The notes under the pieces are model-generated. The model was not told the origin of the DNA. It made no database searches and saw only the letters and a program-made list of their open reading frames with translations. A program made the position numbers and the translations under genes. A stretch of DNA of 64,000 bases from assembly GCA_005502925.1 (NCBI GenBank), contig SCPD01000005.1, positions 248,001 to 312,000 of the forward strand, given 5' to 3'. Origin of the DNA: Rhizobiales bacterium Y(2018). Lineage in GTDB: Bacteria; Pseudomonadota; Alphaproteobacteria; Rhizobiales; Aestuariivirgaceae. Below, one piece after another: positions 43,331 through 52,742 of this stretch (the first letter of the stretch is position 1; the number at the start of each line of letters is the position of its first letter).

Positions 43331-45019
43331 ATGTTGCGCGCCCTTGAGTCCCGTTTCGAGTTGTTCGGCGCCCTTCGCGCAGGGCTAGGTGCGACCCTTC
43401 AGCCTTTTGAAAAAGCTCAGGATTTTGGCCGCAGCCTGCTGCGTCGCTGGCGTCCGTCGCGGCTCGCCCGGCCGATCATCCCGCTGATCCTCGGTAACCC
43501 TGAGCTCGGCCGCCAGATCTACCGCAACCGTTTCGTCCTGGCCGGTCACACGATTTCGGGCGGCACCGACAGCATCTTCCAGAAGCTGGTTCTCGAGCCC
43601 GCCTTCCTCATCGAGCTGCATGGCTTCACCTGGCTCGCCCATCTCGAAGCCGCGGGCTCAGCCATGCACCGCGCCTATGCGCGCACCTTGGTCCTCGACT
43701 GGCTCACGCATCAGCGCGGCCTGCCGCAGGAAGCGCGCCGCTCAGACGTGGCGGCGGTCCGGCTGATGGCGCTGGTGCGTCACGCGCCCTTCCTGCTGAA
43801 AGGCGCGGGCTCCGCTTTCGAGGACAAGTTCCTGCGCCTCATCGCGCGTGAAACGGCGCAGATGGCGCATGAGCCCGGCCGCATCGAACAGGCTCTGGCG
43901 CTCGCTTATGCCGTCACTGCTTTCGAGTCGACACTGGCTTTTCGCGCCCAGGCCTATGAGCGCCTCGAGCTCGCCATCGCCGAGCAGATCCTGCCCGATG
44001 GCGGCCATGTCTCGCGCAATCCGGCGATCCTGCTCAATCTCCTGCTCGACCTCGTACCGTTGCGCTCGGCCATCATCGCCGCGCGCGAGCCTCTGCCGCA
44101 ACGCTTCAGCGCCGGCATCGAGCGCATGCTGCCGATGCTGCGTTTCTTCTGCCATGGCGATGACGGACTTGCCGTCATCCAGGGCGTCGCCGATCCGGCG
44201 GTGCGCCAGATGCGCGCCGTCTTCGGCCAGGACACCACGCTCGGCCGGCCGGTGTCGCTCGCCGCCTATTCAGGCTTCAGCCGCATGGCGCATGGCCAGG
44301 CGCTGGTGATCACCGATTTCGGAGCCGATGCCGCCTGCTCGGGCCCGCTCGCTTTCGAATTCTCCGACGGGCCGGCGCGTATCGTCGTCAATTGCGGTTA
44401 TCCGGCCGATGGCTCGAAGCGCTGGATCTATGCCGCCTCGGGTCCCGCCGCCCACAATACGCTGAGCCTCGATGCCGGTGCGGCCGATCGCGCGCAAAGC
44501 GCCCTCGCCCGCTGGACCGGCGCCTTGCGCCAGAAGGAGAGCGAACGGCGCGGCGTCAGCGAGACGAGCGAGCACGGCACCATCTTCCATGGCGGCGATG
44601 TGCTCGACGGCAATCTCCTGCATGAGCGCGATCTCTATCTTGGCGCCGGCGGCGATGATTTCCGCGGCGAGGACCGCTTCATCCGCGATAGCGCCAGCGA
44701 CCCGGCCTATACCGGTCTTCCTTACACGCTGCGCTTCCACCTTCATCCGTCCGTCAAGGCGACCTTGTCGAAGGATGGCGGCACGGTGATGCTGATGCTC
44801 GCCAATCGCGCCGCCTGGCGCTTCGCCGCCAAAGGCTGCGTCGTCGAGCTGACCGACAGCGTCTATCTGGCGGGCCTGCCGCAGCCGCGCCGCACCCAGC
44901 AGATCGTGCTCAAGGGCGTCATCGGCCGGCATGACCGGGTGAACTGGGCCTTCAGGCGTGTGGCCAAACGTGATCGGCGTGAAGTGGCGCAGAATGCCGA
45001 GCCGGAGCTTCCTTTCTAG
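43331..45019 (+). CDS. Heparinase II/III family protein
   Basis: A 562-aa protein with an N-terminal all-alpha toroid and a C-terminal beta-rich heparinase II/III domain (DFGADAACSGPLAFEFSDG, then SGPAAHNTLSLD; FRGEDRFIRDS). There is no obvious signal peptide. Conserved next to rsmB in Rhizobiales, it may be a uronate-polymer lyase, but its substrate is not known. Confidence 0.88.
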   Translation: MLRALESRFELFGALRAGLGATLQPFEKAQDFGRSLLRRWRPSRLARPIIPLILGNPELGRQIYRNRFVLAGHTISGGTDSIFQKLVLEPAFLIELHGFTWLAHLEAAGSAMHRAYARTLVLDWLTHQRGLPQEARRSDVAAVRLMALVRHAPFLLKGAGSAFEDKFLRLIARETAQMAHEPGRIEQALALAYAVTAFESTLAFRAQAYERLELAIAEQILPDGGHVSRNPAILLNLLLDLVPLRSAIIAAREPLPQRFSAGIERMLPMLRFFCHGDDGLAVIQGVADPAVRQMRAVFGQDTTLGRPVSLAAYSGFSRMAHGQALVITDFGADAACSGPLAFEFSDGPARIVVNCGYPADGSKRWIYAASGPAAHNTLSLDAGAADRAQSALARWTGALRQKESERRGVSETSEHGTIFHGGDVLDGNLLHERDLYLGAGGDDFRGEDRFIRDSASDPAYTGLPYTLRFHLHPSVKATLSKDGGTVMLMLANRAAWRFAAKGCVVELTDSVYLAGLPQPRRTQQIVLKGVIGRHDRVNWAFRRVAKRDRREVAQNAEPELPF

Positions 45020-46396
45020 CTACACGATCTGATCGACCGAAATCGGCGAATCCACGGCGGCGGCGAGAAGCTGCAGCGCCTGGGCGAGCTCGGCGCGGTT
45101 GCGCGCCGCGCCCAGCGACACGCGCACCGCCTGAGGCGCGGGCTGGTCGAGCGCGAAGGCGTCGCTCTCGACGACGGCGAGCCCGGCGCGCAGAATATGT
45201 GACGCGAAGGCCGAGGCATTCCAGTGGCGCGGCAGGGACAGCCACAGATGATGCGCATTTGGCCGGCTCGCAAACGACACACCCTTCAATATTCTGCTGG
45301 CGAGCTGCTGGCGGCCCGAGGCTTCATTGCGGATGGCCTGGATGATCTGCTCGGCGGTGCCGGTCTTCAGCCAGTGTATGACGAGCGCCACCATCAGGCG
45401 CGGCGGCATCTGGCTCGTCGCCTGAAGCGTGCTGCGCATCGCCTGTTCCGCAGCAGCATTGGGGGCGAGCAGGAAGGACACGCGCAACGCCGGCGCGATG
45501 CATTTCGACAGGCCGGCGGCGAGATAGGTCCGCTCGGGGATCAGCCGCGCGATCGGCGTCACGATGGGCTCGAGGGGCCCATAGGCATCGTCCTCGATCA
45601 GGAAGGTTGCATTCTCGTCGATGACCTTGGCCACGGCCCGGCGGCGTTTGGGACTGAGTGTGGCGGTCGTCGGATTATGCTGGGTCGGGGTGAGATAGAC
45701 GGCTTTGGGCCGGTGCCGGCGGCAGGCGCTTGCCAGCGCATCGGGAAGCACGCCCTCCTTGTCCATCTCGACGCCGATGAGACGCACGCCCAGTTTCGCG
45801 GCCGCCGCCTTGATGCCGGGATAGGTGAGCGCCTCGGTCAGCACCACATCGCCGGGCGAGGTGAGAGACAAGAGCGCATTGAACAGGATCGCCTGATTGC
45901 CGGGATAGATGATGACGCGATCGGTCCTCGCCTCGGGCAAACGGGCGCGGAGCCAGCTGGCCGCGACCTCACGTTCCTCATCGCTGCCGCCGGGGCGCTG
46001 ATAACTGAGGAGCGCCGAAAAGCTCGCCGAGCTCTGGATCGAGGCGAAACCTTTGGCGATGCGCATATCGAGATTGGCCTCGACCGGCTGCGGCGGCACA
46101 TTCATCGACAGATCGATCTTGACCGGAAAGGGGATGTTCGCGGCCGTGCGTGCCGTCGTCTCCGACACGAAAGTGCCCTGGCCGACACGCGCTTCGATGA
46201 GCCCGCGCCGCCGTGCTTCGCCATAGGCCCGCGTGACCGTCGTCAGATCGATGTCGAGCGCTTGCGACAGCGCGCGCTGGGTCGGCAGCTGCTGGCCGCG
46301 CGCCAGCCGTCCATGGGCAATGTCGGCGCCGAGCGCCTCGACCAGGCGCAGATAGATCGGTCCCGACCATTCCGAGAGTGTAGGGGTCCAATCCAT
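45020..46396 (-). CDS. MocR-family regulator (GntR winged helix fused to PLP aminotransferase fold)
   Basis: 458 aa. The N-terminal winged helix (about 12-78: LPTQRALSQALDIDLTTVTR, AYGEARRRGLIEARVGQGTF) is fused to a fold-I aminotransferase domain with the PLP lysine in AAGLSKCIAPALRVSF. Such proteins sense amino-compounds or PLP. It is divergent from a small membrane protein gene, with three repeated ATATTGTnnGGAA motifs in the gap that look like its binding sites. Confidence 0.93.
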   Translation of the reverse strand: MDWTPTLSEWSGPIYLRLVEALGADIAHGRLARGQQLPTQRALSQALDIDLTTVTRAYGEARRRGLIEARVGQGTFVSETTARTAANIPFPVKIDLSMNVPPQPVEANLDMRIAKGFASIQSSASFSALLSYQRPGGSDEEREVAASWLRARLPEARTDRVIIYPGNQAILFNALLSLTSPGDVVLTEALTYPGIKAAAAKLGVRLIGVEMDKEGVLPDALASACRRHRPKAVYLTPTQHNPTTATLSPKRRRAVAKVIDENATFLIEDDAYGPLEPIVTPIARLIPERTYLAAGLSKCIAPALRVSFLLAPNAAAEQAMRSTLQATSQMPPRLMVALVIHWLKTGTAEQIIQAIRNEASGRQQLASRILKGVSFASRPNAHHLWLSLPRHWNASAFASHILRAGLAVVESDAFALDQPAPQAVRVSLGAARNRAELAQALQLLAAAVDSPISVDQIV

Positions 46397-46426
46397 GCAA
46401 TCCTAACTCCTCAATACGGATACTGG

Positions 46427-46582
46427 CATATTGTCCGGAATCGAAATCTCGTCAAGGTGCTTGAACTATTTGATTTATTAGAGAATCCCTGAGAGGTGGG
46501 ACTTAATATTGTATGGAAGTGAACCATGCAATTGGGCAGATTCTCATTGGTTGCAGGCGAAAAGACACAATATTGTATGGAA
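46427..46582. promoter_or_regulatory. Three repeated motifs in MocR divergent promoter
   Basis: AATATTGTATGGAA occurs exactly twice, at 46505-46518 and 46569-46582 (64 bp apart). CATATTGTCCGGAA (11 of 14 matching) lies at 46427-46440. Direct repeats are the usual operator format for MocR proteins, which bind as head-to-tail dimers. Confidence 0.6.
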
Positions 46583-46608
46583 ACGCAGTGCTGACAAAGG
46601 AGCTTTCC

Positions 46609-46944
46609 ATGGCACTCAATCATGAACCGGTTTCTGAGCCGAGCCGGGACCTCTTCACGCGCCAGTCGATCACCTCGACGACCGTCATCGGAACCCTGGT
46701 CCTGTCGGCGCTGACTCTGCTGGCGACTTACATACTGGGTGGCTTCGACGGTCTTTCCGGAAGCGGCGTCGGCGCCTTGATCTTTGGTGTCATCGCTTCG
46801 TTCGCGCTCGGCGTCGGTCTGATGGTCGTGGTTTTTCACAGCAGCCGGCAATATGACGACGCCGCCCACTATGCCGCGATAGATCACTTCAAGAAGCCCG
46901 CGGCGCCCGATGACTCCAAGGAAACATCGACGCCGTCGAAGTGA
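46609..46944 (+). CDS. Small two-TM membrane protein, unknown function
   Basis: A 111-aa protein from ATG 46609, which has AAAGGAG six bases upstream; the longer frame to 46513 crosses the regulatory repeats. Two hydrophobic helices (about 25-46 and 54-78) are followed by a polar tail (KKPAAPDDSKETSTPSK). I do not recognise the family. It is the likely target of the divergent MocR regulator. Confidence 0.75.
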   Translation: MALNHEPVSEPSRDLFTRQSITSTTVIGTLVLSALTLLATYILGGFDGLSGSGVGALIFGVIASFALGVGLMVVVFHSSRQYDDAAHYAAIDHFKKPAAPDDSKETSTPSK

Positions 46945-47087
46945 CGGGCGCCCGCTTGCGTGTCGCAGGCGAAAAGCGATAAACCTTTCTTGCCTCTGCG
47001 TTGTTGCGCTCTGATGCGCATCAGGTGACCCCGAGAACGGCGAGGCGATACCTTTATTCGAAAGGTTTTTGCAGAAGGGGGTCCGTC

Positions 47088-47567
47088 ATGCGTTCTGCCA
47101 GGCTCGTAGCAGCGCTTCTGTCCTTGCTTATGCTGATGTCGGTGAGCGCCCAAGCCGGCGTCAGCGTAAATTTTGTGCATCCGGAGAAATTCCGTGATGA
47201 GGATTTCCGCCGCTCGTTCAAGCGCGACGGTATCATCGCCGAATTCCGCAAATATTTCGACCGGCTCGGCGCGATCTATCTCAAGAAGGGACAGACGCTC
47301 CGGATCGATGTTCTCAATGCCGATCTCGCCGGTCGCTATGAGCCCTGGAACGGACTCTATGATGTCCGCGTGCTGCGCGACGTGACGCCGCCGAGCTTCC
47401 GCCTGCGCTACACCTTGCGGCAGGGCAAGAAGATCGTCGCGCGCGGCGAGGAGACGGTCACCGACATGAACTACCTGTGGAATCTGTCCGCGCGGAGCGC
47501 GAGCGGGCGCTTCACCTATGAAAAGGCCATGTTGCGCGACTGGTTCCGCAAGCGTTTCTCGCGCTGA
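47088..47567 (+). CDS. DUF3016-like secreted protein
   Basis: 159 aa, with an N-terminal signal peptide (residues 1-22, ending SAQAG). The body VSVNFVHPEKFRDEDF, then LRIDVLNADLAGRYEPW matches the layout of DUF3016, a periplasmic family of unknown function. The start at 47088 follows AAGGGGG. It lies upstream of purH without obvious linkage. Confidence 0.8.
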   Translation: MRSARLVAALLSLLMLMSVSAQAGVSVNFVHPEKFRDEDFRRSFKRDGIIAEFRKYFDRLGAIYLKKGQTLRIDVLNADLAGRYEPWNGLYDVRVLRDVTPPSFRLRYTLRQGKKIVARGEETVTDMNYLWNLSARSASGRFTYEKAMLRDWFRKRFSR

Positions 47568-47672
47568 TTTCCATCCACAGATTTGACCGATCCGACAATG
47601 GATTCCGGCGCCGCTTGTGCTAGATCACCGGCGATCATCCGCCATGTCCCGTCGCAAGCCATAGGCTGTCTT

Positions 47673-49253
47673 ATGTCCCCACCTGTCCGCCGCGCTCTGC
47701 TCTCCGTTTCCGACAAGACGGGGCTCATCGATTTCGCCAAGGCGCTCAGCCAGCGCGGCATTGCCCTGGTCTCGACCGGCGGCACCGCCAAGGCGCTGAA
47801 GGCCGAGGGCCTCGCCGTGACGGATGTGTCGGCGGTGACGGGTTTCCCCGAGATCATGGATGGCCGGGTCAAGACCCTGCATCCCAAGATCCATGGCGGG
47901 CTCCTCGCCGATCGCGGCAACAGCGAACATGTGAAGGCGCTGGATGTCCAGGCGATCGAGCCCTTCGAGCTGCTGGTCGTCAATCTCTATCCCTTCGAGG
48001 CGGTGACCGCGAAGGGTGCCGACTGGGACGAGGCGATCGAGAATATCGACATCGGCGGGCCGGCAATGATCCGCGCCGCCGCCAAGAACCATGGCAGCCT
48101 TGCCGTCATCGTCGATCCGGCCGATTATGCGAGCGTGCTCGCCGAGCTCGATGCGCATCGAGGTGCCGTCAGCGAAGCGGCGCGCCGCCGTTTCGCGGCG
48201 AAGGCTTTTGCCCGCACCGCCTCTTACGATGCCGCCATATCGCAATATTTCGCCCGCGCGCTGAAGGACGATGCGCCGGACTATGCGGCCATGGGCGGAA
48301 GGCTCATCCAGAAGCTGCGTTATGGCGAGAACCCGCATCAGTCGGCTGCCTTCTACAGAAGCGCTGAAATCCGTGAAGGCGTGGCCACAGCTTCGCAGCT
48401 CCAGGGCAAGGAGCTCTCCTACAACAACATCAACGACACCGACGCCGCTTTCGAATGCGTGGCGGAATTCGCTGGGCGGGATGCCGCCTGCGTCATCGTC
48501 AAGCACGCCAATCCGTGTGGCGTGGCGCAAGGCGCTTCCCTCGCCGAGGCCTATCGCAAGGCGCTCGCCTGCGATCCGGTGAGCGCTTTCGGCGGCATAA
48601 TCGCCTTCAACCGCCCGATCGATGCGCAGGCGGCCGAGGAGATCGTCAAGATCTTCACCGAAGTGATCATCGCGCCGGGCGCCAGCGACGAAGCCCGCGC
48701 CATCATCGCGGACAAGAAGAATCTGCGCCTCCTCGTCACCAGGGGTCTGCCCGATCCGGCGCGCCCCGGCCTGTTATTCAAGACCGTGGCGGGCGGCTTC
48801 CTGCTGCAGTCGCGCGACGCGGGCCATGTGGCGCTGAGTGATCTCAAGACGGTGACCAGACGCGCGCCGACGGACGCGGAGATCGCCGATCTGCAATTCG
48901 CTTTCACGGTGGCGAAGCATGTGAAGTCGAACGCCATCGTCTATGCCAAAGAAGGTGCCACAGTGGGCATCGGTGCCGGGCAGATGTCGCGTGTCGATTC
49001 GACCCGTATCGCGGCGGCAAAGAGCGCCGAAGCCGCCAAGGCTCTGGGCCTCGCCACACCGCTCGCCAAAGGTGCGGTGGTGGCGTCGGACGCCTTCTTC
49101 CCCTTTGCCGATGGTCTCGTCACGGCGGCGGAAGCCGGCGTCACCGCGGTGATCCAGCCCGGCGGCTCGATGCGCGACGCCGAGGTGATCAAGGCGGCGG
49201 ACGAGCTGGGCCTCGCCATGGTCTTCACCGGCATGCGGCATTTCCGGCATTAG
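47673..49253 (+). CDS. purH: Bifunctional AICAR transformylase / IMP cyclohydrolase
   Basis: 526 aa, the last two steps of de novo IMP synthesis. The N-terminal MGS-like cyclohydrolase domain has [17 protein letters not shown] and [16 protein letters not shown]. The C-terminal transformylase has [15 protein letters not shown] and [13 protein letters not shown], and it ends [11 protein letters not shown]. The start is set at 47673 ([10 protein letters not shown]), matching family length; the frame extends 30 codons upstream without homology. Confidence 0.97.
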   Translation: MSPPVRRALLSVSDKTGLIDFAKALSQRGIALVSTGGTAKALKAEGLAVTDVSAVTGFPEIMDGRVKTLHPKIHGGLLADRGNSEHVKALDVQAIEPFELLVVNLYPFEAVTAKGADWDEAIENIDIGGPAMIRAAAKNHGSLAVIVDPADYASVLAELDAHRGAVSEAARRRFAAKAFARTASYDAAISQYFARALKDDAPDYAAMGGRLIQKLRYGENPHQSAAFYRSAEIREGVATASQLQGKELSYNNINDTDAAFECVAEFAGRDAACVIVKHANPCGVAQGASLAEAYRKALACDPVSAFGGIIAFNRPIDAQAAEEIVKIFTEVIIAPGASDEARAIIADKKNLRLLVTRGLPDPARPGLLFKTVAGGFLLQSRDAGHVALSDLKTVTRRAPTDAEIADLQFAFTVAKHVKSNAIVYAKEGATVGIGAGQMSRVDSTRIAAAKSAEAAKALGLATPLAKGAVVASDAFFPFADGLVTAAEAGVTAVIQPGGSMRDAEVIKAADELGLAMVFTGMRHFRH

Positions 49254-49254
49254 A

Positions 49255-49299
49255 GCGTCGGCCCGAAAAGTTGCAGACTTTTCGGACCAGCCGATGCGC
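49255..49299. repeat. Palindromic element R2, copy b
   Basis: GCGTCGGC, then CCGAAAAGT-TGCAG-ACTTTTCGG, then GCCGATGCGC. It lies between purH and the convergent tautomerase gene and may act as terminator for both. Confidence 0.85.
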
Positions 49300-49307
49300 C
49301 AAAAAAG

Positions 49308-49712
49308 TCACTTCAGTTTCTTCGCGATATAGCGCTGCTCCTGGGTGACGCCGCCATAGCCATAGGCATAACCGTGGACGTCATGCACATGCACATAGGA
49401 TTCCTCGTGCAGCGGGCCGAGAAGCTCGCGCATGGTGGCGAATACCTTGGCGATGAAACGCGCCTTTTCATCCTTGGTGTTGGTGCTTTCGACGATCTTG
49501 ATATCGAGCCAGAAGGTGGCGAGGCCGTGCTCGGACACGGACTTGTCGCCGATGAACCAGCTGTCGGCCGCGTGCTCCTCGACCGTCACCGCGGTGATCT
49601 TCGCATCCTTGTGCAGGATGTCGGCCGAAAGCCGGTTGGCGGCGGCGGCGATTTCAGCCTTGCCGGCAGTCTGCTTGTGGGGCGTGCTGTAGGCGATACG
49701 GATGAGCGGCAT
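49308..49712 (-). CDS. Tautomerase family protein
   Basis: 134 aa. The start at 49712 (GGAG seven bases upstream) gives MPLIRIAYS, with the catalytic Pro exposed after Met removal. It is longer than 4-oxalocrotonate tautomerase, resembling the cis-CaaD/MSAD or putative trans-editing tautomerases. It is divergent from a LysR regulator with a shared palindrome. The substrate is unknown. Confidence 0.87.
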   Translation of the reverse strand: MPLIRIAYSTPHKQTAGKAEIAAAANRLSADILHKDAKITAVTVEEHAADSWFIGDKSVSEHGLATFWLDIKIVESTNTKDEKARFIAKVFATMRELLGPLHEESYVHVHDVHGYAYGYGGVTQEQRYIAKKLK

Positions 49713-49768
49713 GGAGGTTCTCCGGTGAGCAATCATGTTGCTCGAATCTAAGGGCTCCAAGGTAATTG

Positions 49769-49807
49769 CAAAAGCTCATGAATATGGATATTTATGATTA
49801 GCTTTTG
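49769..49807. promoter_or_regulatory. LysR operator palindrome
   Basis: CAAAAGCT (49769-49776) and AGCTTTTG (49800-49807) flank an inner near-palindrome ATGAATATGGATATTTAT. It is centred in the tautomerase-LysR gap and only 12 bp from the LysR start, which fits LysR autoregulation and control of the divergent gene. Confidence 0.65.
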
Positions 49808-49819
49808 TAATGGAAAACC

Positions 49820-50686
49820 ATGGCGACGCTCGACATCGACGATCTGAGAGCGCTTCTGCATCTTTCCGATCTCGGCAATTTCACCCGCGCGGCGGAAGCG
49901 CTGGGCACGACGCAATCGGCGGTGAGCCTCAGGCTCAAGCGGCTCGAGGAGAAGCTCGGCCGCAAGCTCCTCGAACGCAGCCCACGCCTCGTCCAGTTCA
50001 CACCCGACGGCGCAGCGCTCGTCGCCCATGGCCGTTCGGTCCTGCTGGCCCATGACGCCGCCCTTGCGGCGCTCGACCGGCAGCCTTTGCCGCCTTTGAC
50101 CCTCGGCATCAGCGATCATGTGATGGGCGATCGCCTGCCCGAGCTCTTCGCGCGCCTGAAGGAGATGCTGCCGCAGCTGCGTTTCGCGATCAGGATCGGC
50201 CTGTCGCGTGATCTACTGGCGCAATTCGAGACGGGCGGCTTCGACGCCATCCTGCTGCGCGGCGAAACCGCGCGCCCCAAGGCCGCGGACGGTGAACGCC
50301 TGCTCGAGGACGGGCTCGCCTGGTTCGCCGCCCCGTCCTTCGCCTGGAATCCTGAGGAGCCTCTGCCTCTGCTGGCGCTGGCCGCGCCCTGCGGCATTCG
50401 CGCCGCGGCGGTGAAGGCCCTGGAGAAGAAGCGAGTGCCCTGGACCGAAAGCTTCACCGGTGGCGGCGTCATGGCGGTGGCGGCGGCGGTTTCCGCCGGG
50501 CTTGGCGTCGCCGCCCTTGGCCGCTCGCTGGCGCCGCCCGGTACCCGCGACGTGACCGAGCGTCTCGGCCTGCCGCCCTTGCCGTCGAGTGCCATTCTCC
50601 TGCGCTCGCATGTCTCCGATCCACGCCTGGCGCGGCCTTTGCGTGAATTCGCCGCGGCCGTAAAGCACGTCCTGCGCGGGCGATGA
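49820..50686 (+). CDS. LysR family transcriptional regulator
   Basis: 288 aa. The N-terminal helix-turn-helix (about 17-37: GNFTRAAEALGTTQSAVSLR) is followed by LKRLEEKLGRKLLER and a substrate-binding domain beginning LTLGISDHVMG. It is divergent from the tautomerase gene and probably controls it. Confidence 0.94.
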   Translation: MATLDIDDLRALLHLSDLGNFTRAAEALGTTQSAVSLRLKRLEEKLGRKLLERSPRLVQFTPDGAALVAHGRSVLLAHDAALAALDRQPLPPLTLGISDHVMGDRLPELFARLKEMLPQLRFAIRIGLSRDLLAQFETGGFDAILLRGETARPKAADGERLLEDGLAWFAAPSFAWNPEEPLPLLALAAPCGIRAAAVKALEKKRVPWTESFTGGGVMAVAAAVSAGLGVAALGRSLAPPGTRDVTERLGLPPLPSSAILLRSHVSDPRLARPLREFAAAVKHVLRGR

Positions 50687-50719
50687 CGACCTCCTGCTAC
50701 TCTGTGCTACAAGCAGGCC

Positions 50720-52096
50720 ATGCCTACCGATCTTCCTCTCGACACCCCTGACGAACGAAGCTTCCTGCCGGGCCTTGGTCTTGGCGAGCAGGGCCTGCGC
50801 CTCAAGACGCTGGTGCGCCTACGCTGGCTTGCGGTCGCCGGCCAGACGGCGGCGGTGATGCTCGTGCATTGGCTTCTCGGCTTCGACCTGCCGGTCGGCT
50901 GGTGTCTCGCCGCCATCGCGCTCTCGGCCTGGCTCAATATCTTCCTCACCTTGCGCTGGCGCGGCAATCTCATCACCGACCGCAATGCCGCGCTGCTGCT
51001 CGGCTATGACATCCTGCAGCTGGCGCTGCTGCTTTATCTGACCGGCGGGCTCCAGAATCCCTTTGCCTTCCTGTTCCTGGTGCCGGTCACCGTCTCGGCG
51101 ACCTCGCTGCCGATCAAATGGACCTTGTTCCTGGGCGCGCTCGCATTCGTCTGCGCCAGCTTCCTCGCTTATGACCATCTGCCGCTGCCCTGGTTCGCCG
51201 AGGCGCCGCTCGAGCTGCCGACCATCTATATCGTCGGCATGTGGACGGCCCTGGTGAGCGGCGTCGTCTTTTCCGCCATCTATGCGCGCCGCATCGCCGA
51301 GGAAGCGCGTCAGATGTCGGCGGCGCTCTCCGCCACCGAGCTGGTGCTGGCGCGCGAGCAGCGGCTCTCGGCGCTCGATGGTCTCGCCGCCGCGGCCGCG
51401 CATGAGCTCGGCACGCCGCTCGCCACCATCGCGCTCGTCGCCAAGGAACTGAAGCGCGAACTGCCGCAAGGCGGTCATACCGGCGAGGACATCGACCTTC
51501 TCATCAGCCAGGCGGCGCGCTGCCGCGAAATCCTGTCCCGCCTCGCCAATCGCGACACGCCGGCCGACGCCATATTGGCGCAGGCCAAATTGCCGGTGAT
51601 GCTCGAGGATATCGTGGCGCCGTTGCGTGGCTCCGACGTCATCATCGCGGTCGACGCCCATGCCGCCGATGACGGCAAGCCGAAGCGCGAGGGCGAGCCG
51701 GTCTTCGAGCGCAATCCCGCCATCACTTACGGTCTCGGCAACCTCATCGAGAACGCCGCCGACTTCGCCACCACCCGCGTCGATGTCGAGGCGCGCTGGT
51801 CGGCGAGCGACATCACCATCACGGTGCGCGATGACGGGCCGGGTTTCTCGCAGGACATCATCGACCGGCTCGGCGATCCCTTCGTCACTTCGCGCAAGGG
51901 CTACGGTCCCGGCGATTCCGGCGACGCGGCGGGCCGCCATGAGGGCATGGGGCTCGGATTCTTCATCGCCAAGACGCTGCTCGAACGCTCCGGCGCCCAG
52001 GTGGCGCTCGCCAACCGCACCTATCCCGACCACGGCGCCAGCGTGCGCATTTCCTGGCCACGCATGAGGATCGATGTGGCCCTGCGTAAACCGTGA
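50720..52096 (+). CDS. actS: Redox sensor histidine kinase ActS/RegB
   Basis: A 458-aa membrane kinase with six hydrophobic segments (about 30-185). The quinone-binding heptapeptide GGLQNPF is at 109-115, the phospho-accepting His228 in AAAHELGTPLATI, and the redox Cys268 in ARCREILSRL corresponds to RegB Cys265. The catalytic domain has NLIENAADFA, DDGPGF and GLGFFIAK. It is followed 64 bp later by the cognate ActR, a global redox control pair for respiration, nitrogen and carbon genes. Confidence 0.95.
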   Translation: MPTDLPLDTPDERSFLPGLGLGEQGLRLKTLVRLRWLAVAGQTAAVMLVHWLLGFDLPVGWCLAAIALSAWLNIFLTLRWRGNLITDRNAALLLGYDILQLALLLYLTGGLQNPFAFLFLVPVTVSATSLPIKWTLFLGALAFVCASFLAYDHLPLPWFAEAPLELPTIYIVGMWTALVSGVVFSAIYARRIAEEARQMSAALSATELVLAREQRLSALDGLAAAAAHELGTPLATIALVAKELKRELPQGGHTGEDIDLLISQAARCREILSRLANRDTPADAILAQAKLPVMLEDIVAPLRGSDVIIAVDAHAADDGKPKREGEPVFERNPAITYGLGNLIENAADFATTRVDVEARWSASDITITVRDDGPGFSQDIIDRLGDPFVTSRKGYGPGDSGDAAGRHEGMGLGFFIAKTLLERSGAQVALANRTYPDHGASVRISWPRMRIDVALRKP

Positions 52097-52160
52097 TTCT
52101 CCTATGATTTGAGGTGGGACAAGTTCCCCCCTATAAGGGGCCCGAAAGGACCGAATCTTG

Positions 52161-52706
52161 ATGACCGAACCGAACTTGCCGCAGGATCTGACGCTGCTTC
52201 TGGTGGATGACGACAAGCCCTTTTTGACCCGGCTTGCCCGCGCCATGGAAACGCGCGGCTTTGTCGTCCGCATGGCCGAGACCGTGGCGGAAGGCATCGA
52301 GCAGGTGCGCAAGGAGCCGCCCGGCTATGCGGTGGTCGATCTGAGGCTCGGCGACGGCAATGGCCTCGATGTGATCGAGGCGCTGCACCGCTCCAGGCCC
52401 GATGCCCGCGCCGTGGTGCTGACCGGCTACGGCAATATCGCCACCGCCGTCACAGCGGTGAAGCTCGGCGCCATCGATTACCTGGCCAAGCCCGCCGATG
52501 CCGATGCCGTCTACAGCGCGCTCACCGGTTCCGGCGGGGCGCGTGCGGCGCTCCCCGAAAACCCGATGTCGGCCGACCGGGTGCGCTGGGAGCATATTCA
52601 GCGCGTCTATGAACTGTGCAACCGCAATGTCTCGGAAACGGCGCGCCGGCTCAACATGCATCGCCGCACCTTGCAACGCATCCTCGCCAAGCGCGCGCCT
52701 AAGTGA
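52161..52706 (+). CDS. actR: Redox response regulator ActR/RegA
   Basis: 181 aa. The receiver domain has LLVDDDKPFLTRLARAM, phospho-Asp in VVDLRLGDGNGL, and DYLAKPAD. The C-terminal Fis-type helix-turn-helix is NVSETARRLNMHRRTLQRIL. Length and linker fit the RegA/ActR/PrrA family. ATG 52158 directly before is an alternative start. Confidence 0.96.
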   Translation: MTEPNLPQDLTLLLVDDDKPFLTRLARAMETRGFVVRMAETVAEGIEQVRKEPPGYAVVDLRLGDGNGLDVIEALHRSRPDARAVVLTGYGNIATAVTAVKLGAIDYLAKPADADAVYSALTGSGGARAALPENPMSADRVRWEHIQRVYELCNRNVSETARRLNMHRRTLQRILAKRAPK

Positions 52707-52714
52707 CCGCTTGC

Positions 52715-52740
52715 GGTCATCCCGGCGCAAGCCGGGATCC
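52715..52740. repeat. Single-hairpin copy of element R1
   Basis: GGTCATCCCGGC-GCAA-GCCGGGATCC matches one end of the 99-bp R1 elements. It lies between the convergent actR and mmcB-like genes and is likely a bidirectional terminator. Confidence 0.7.
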
Positions 52741-52742
52741 AT

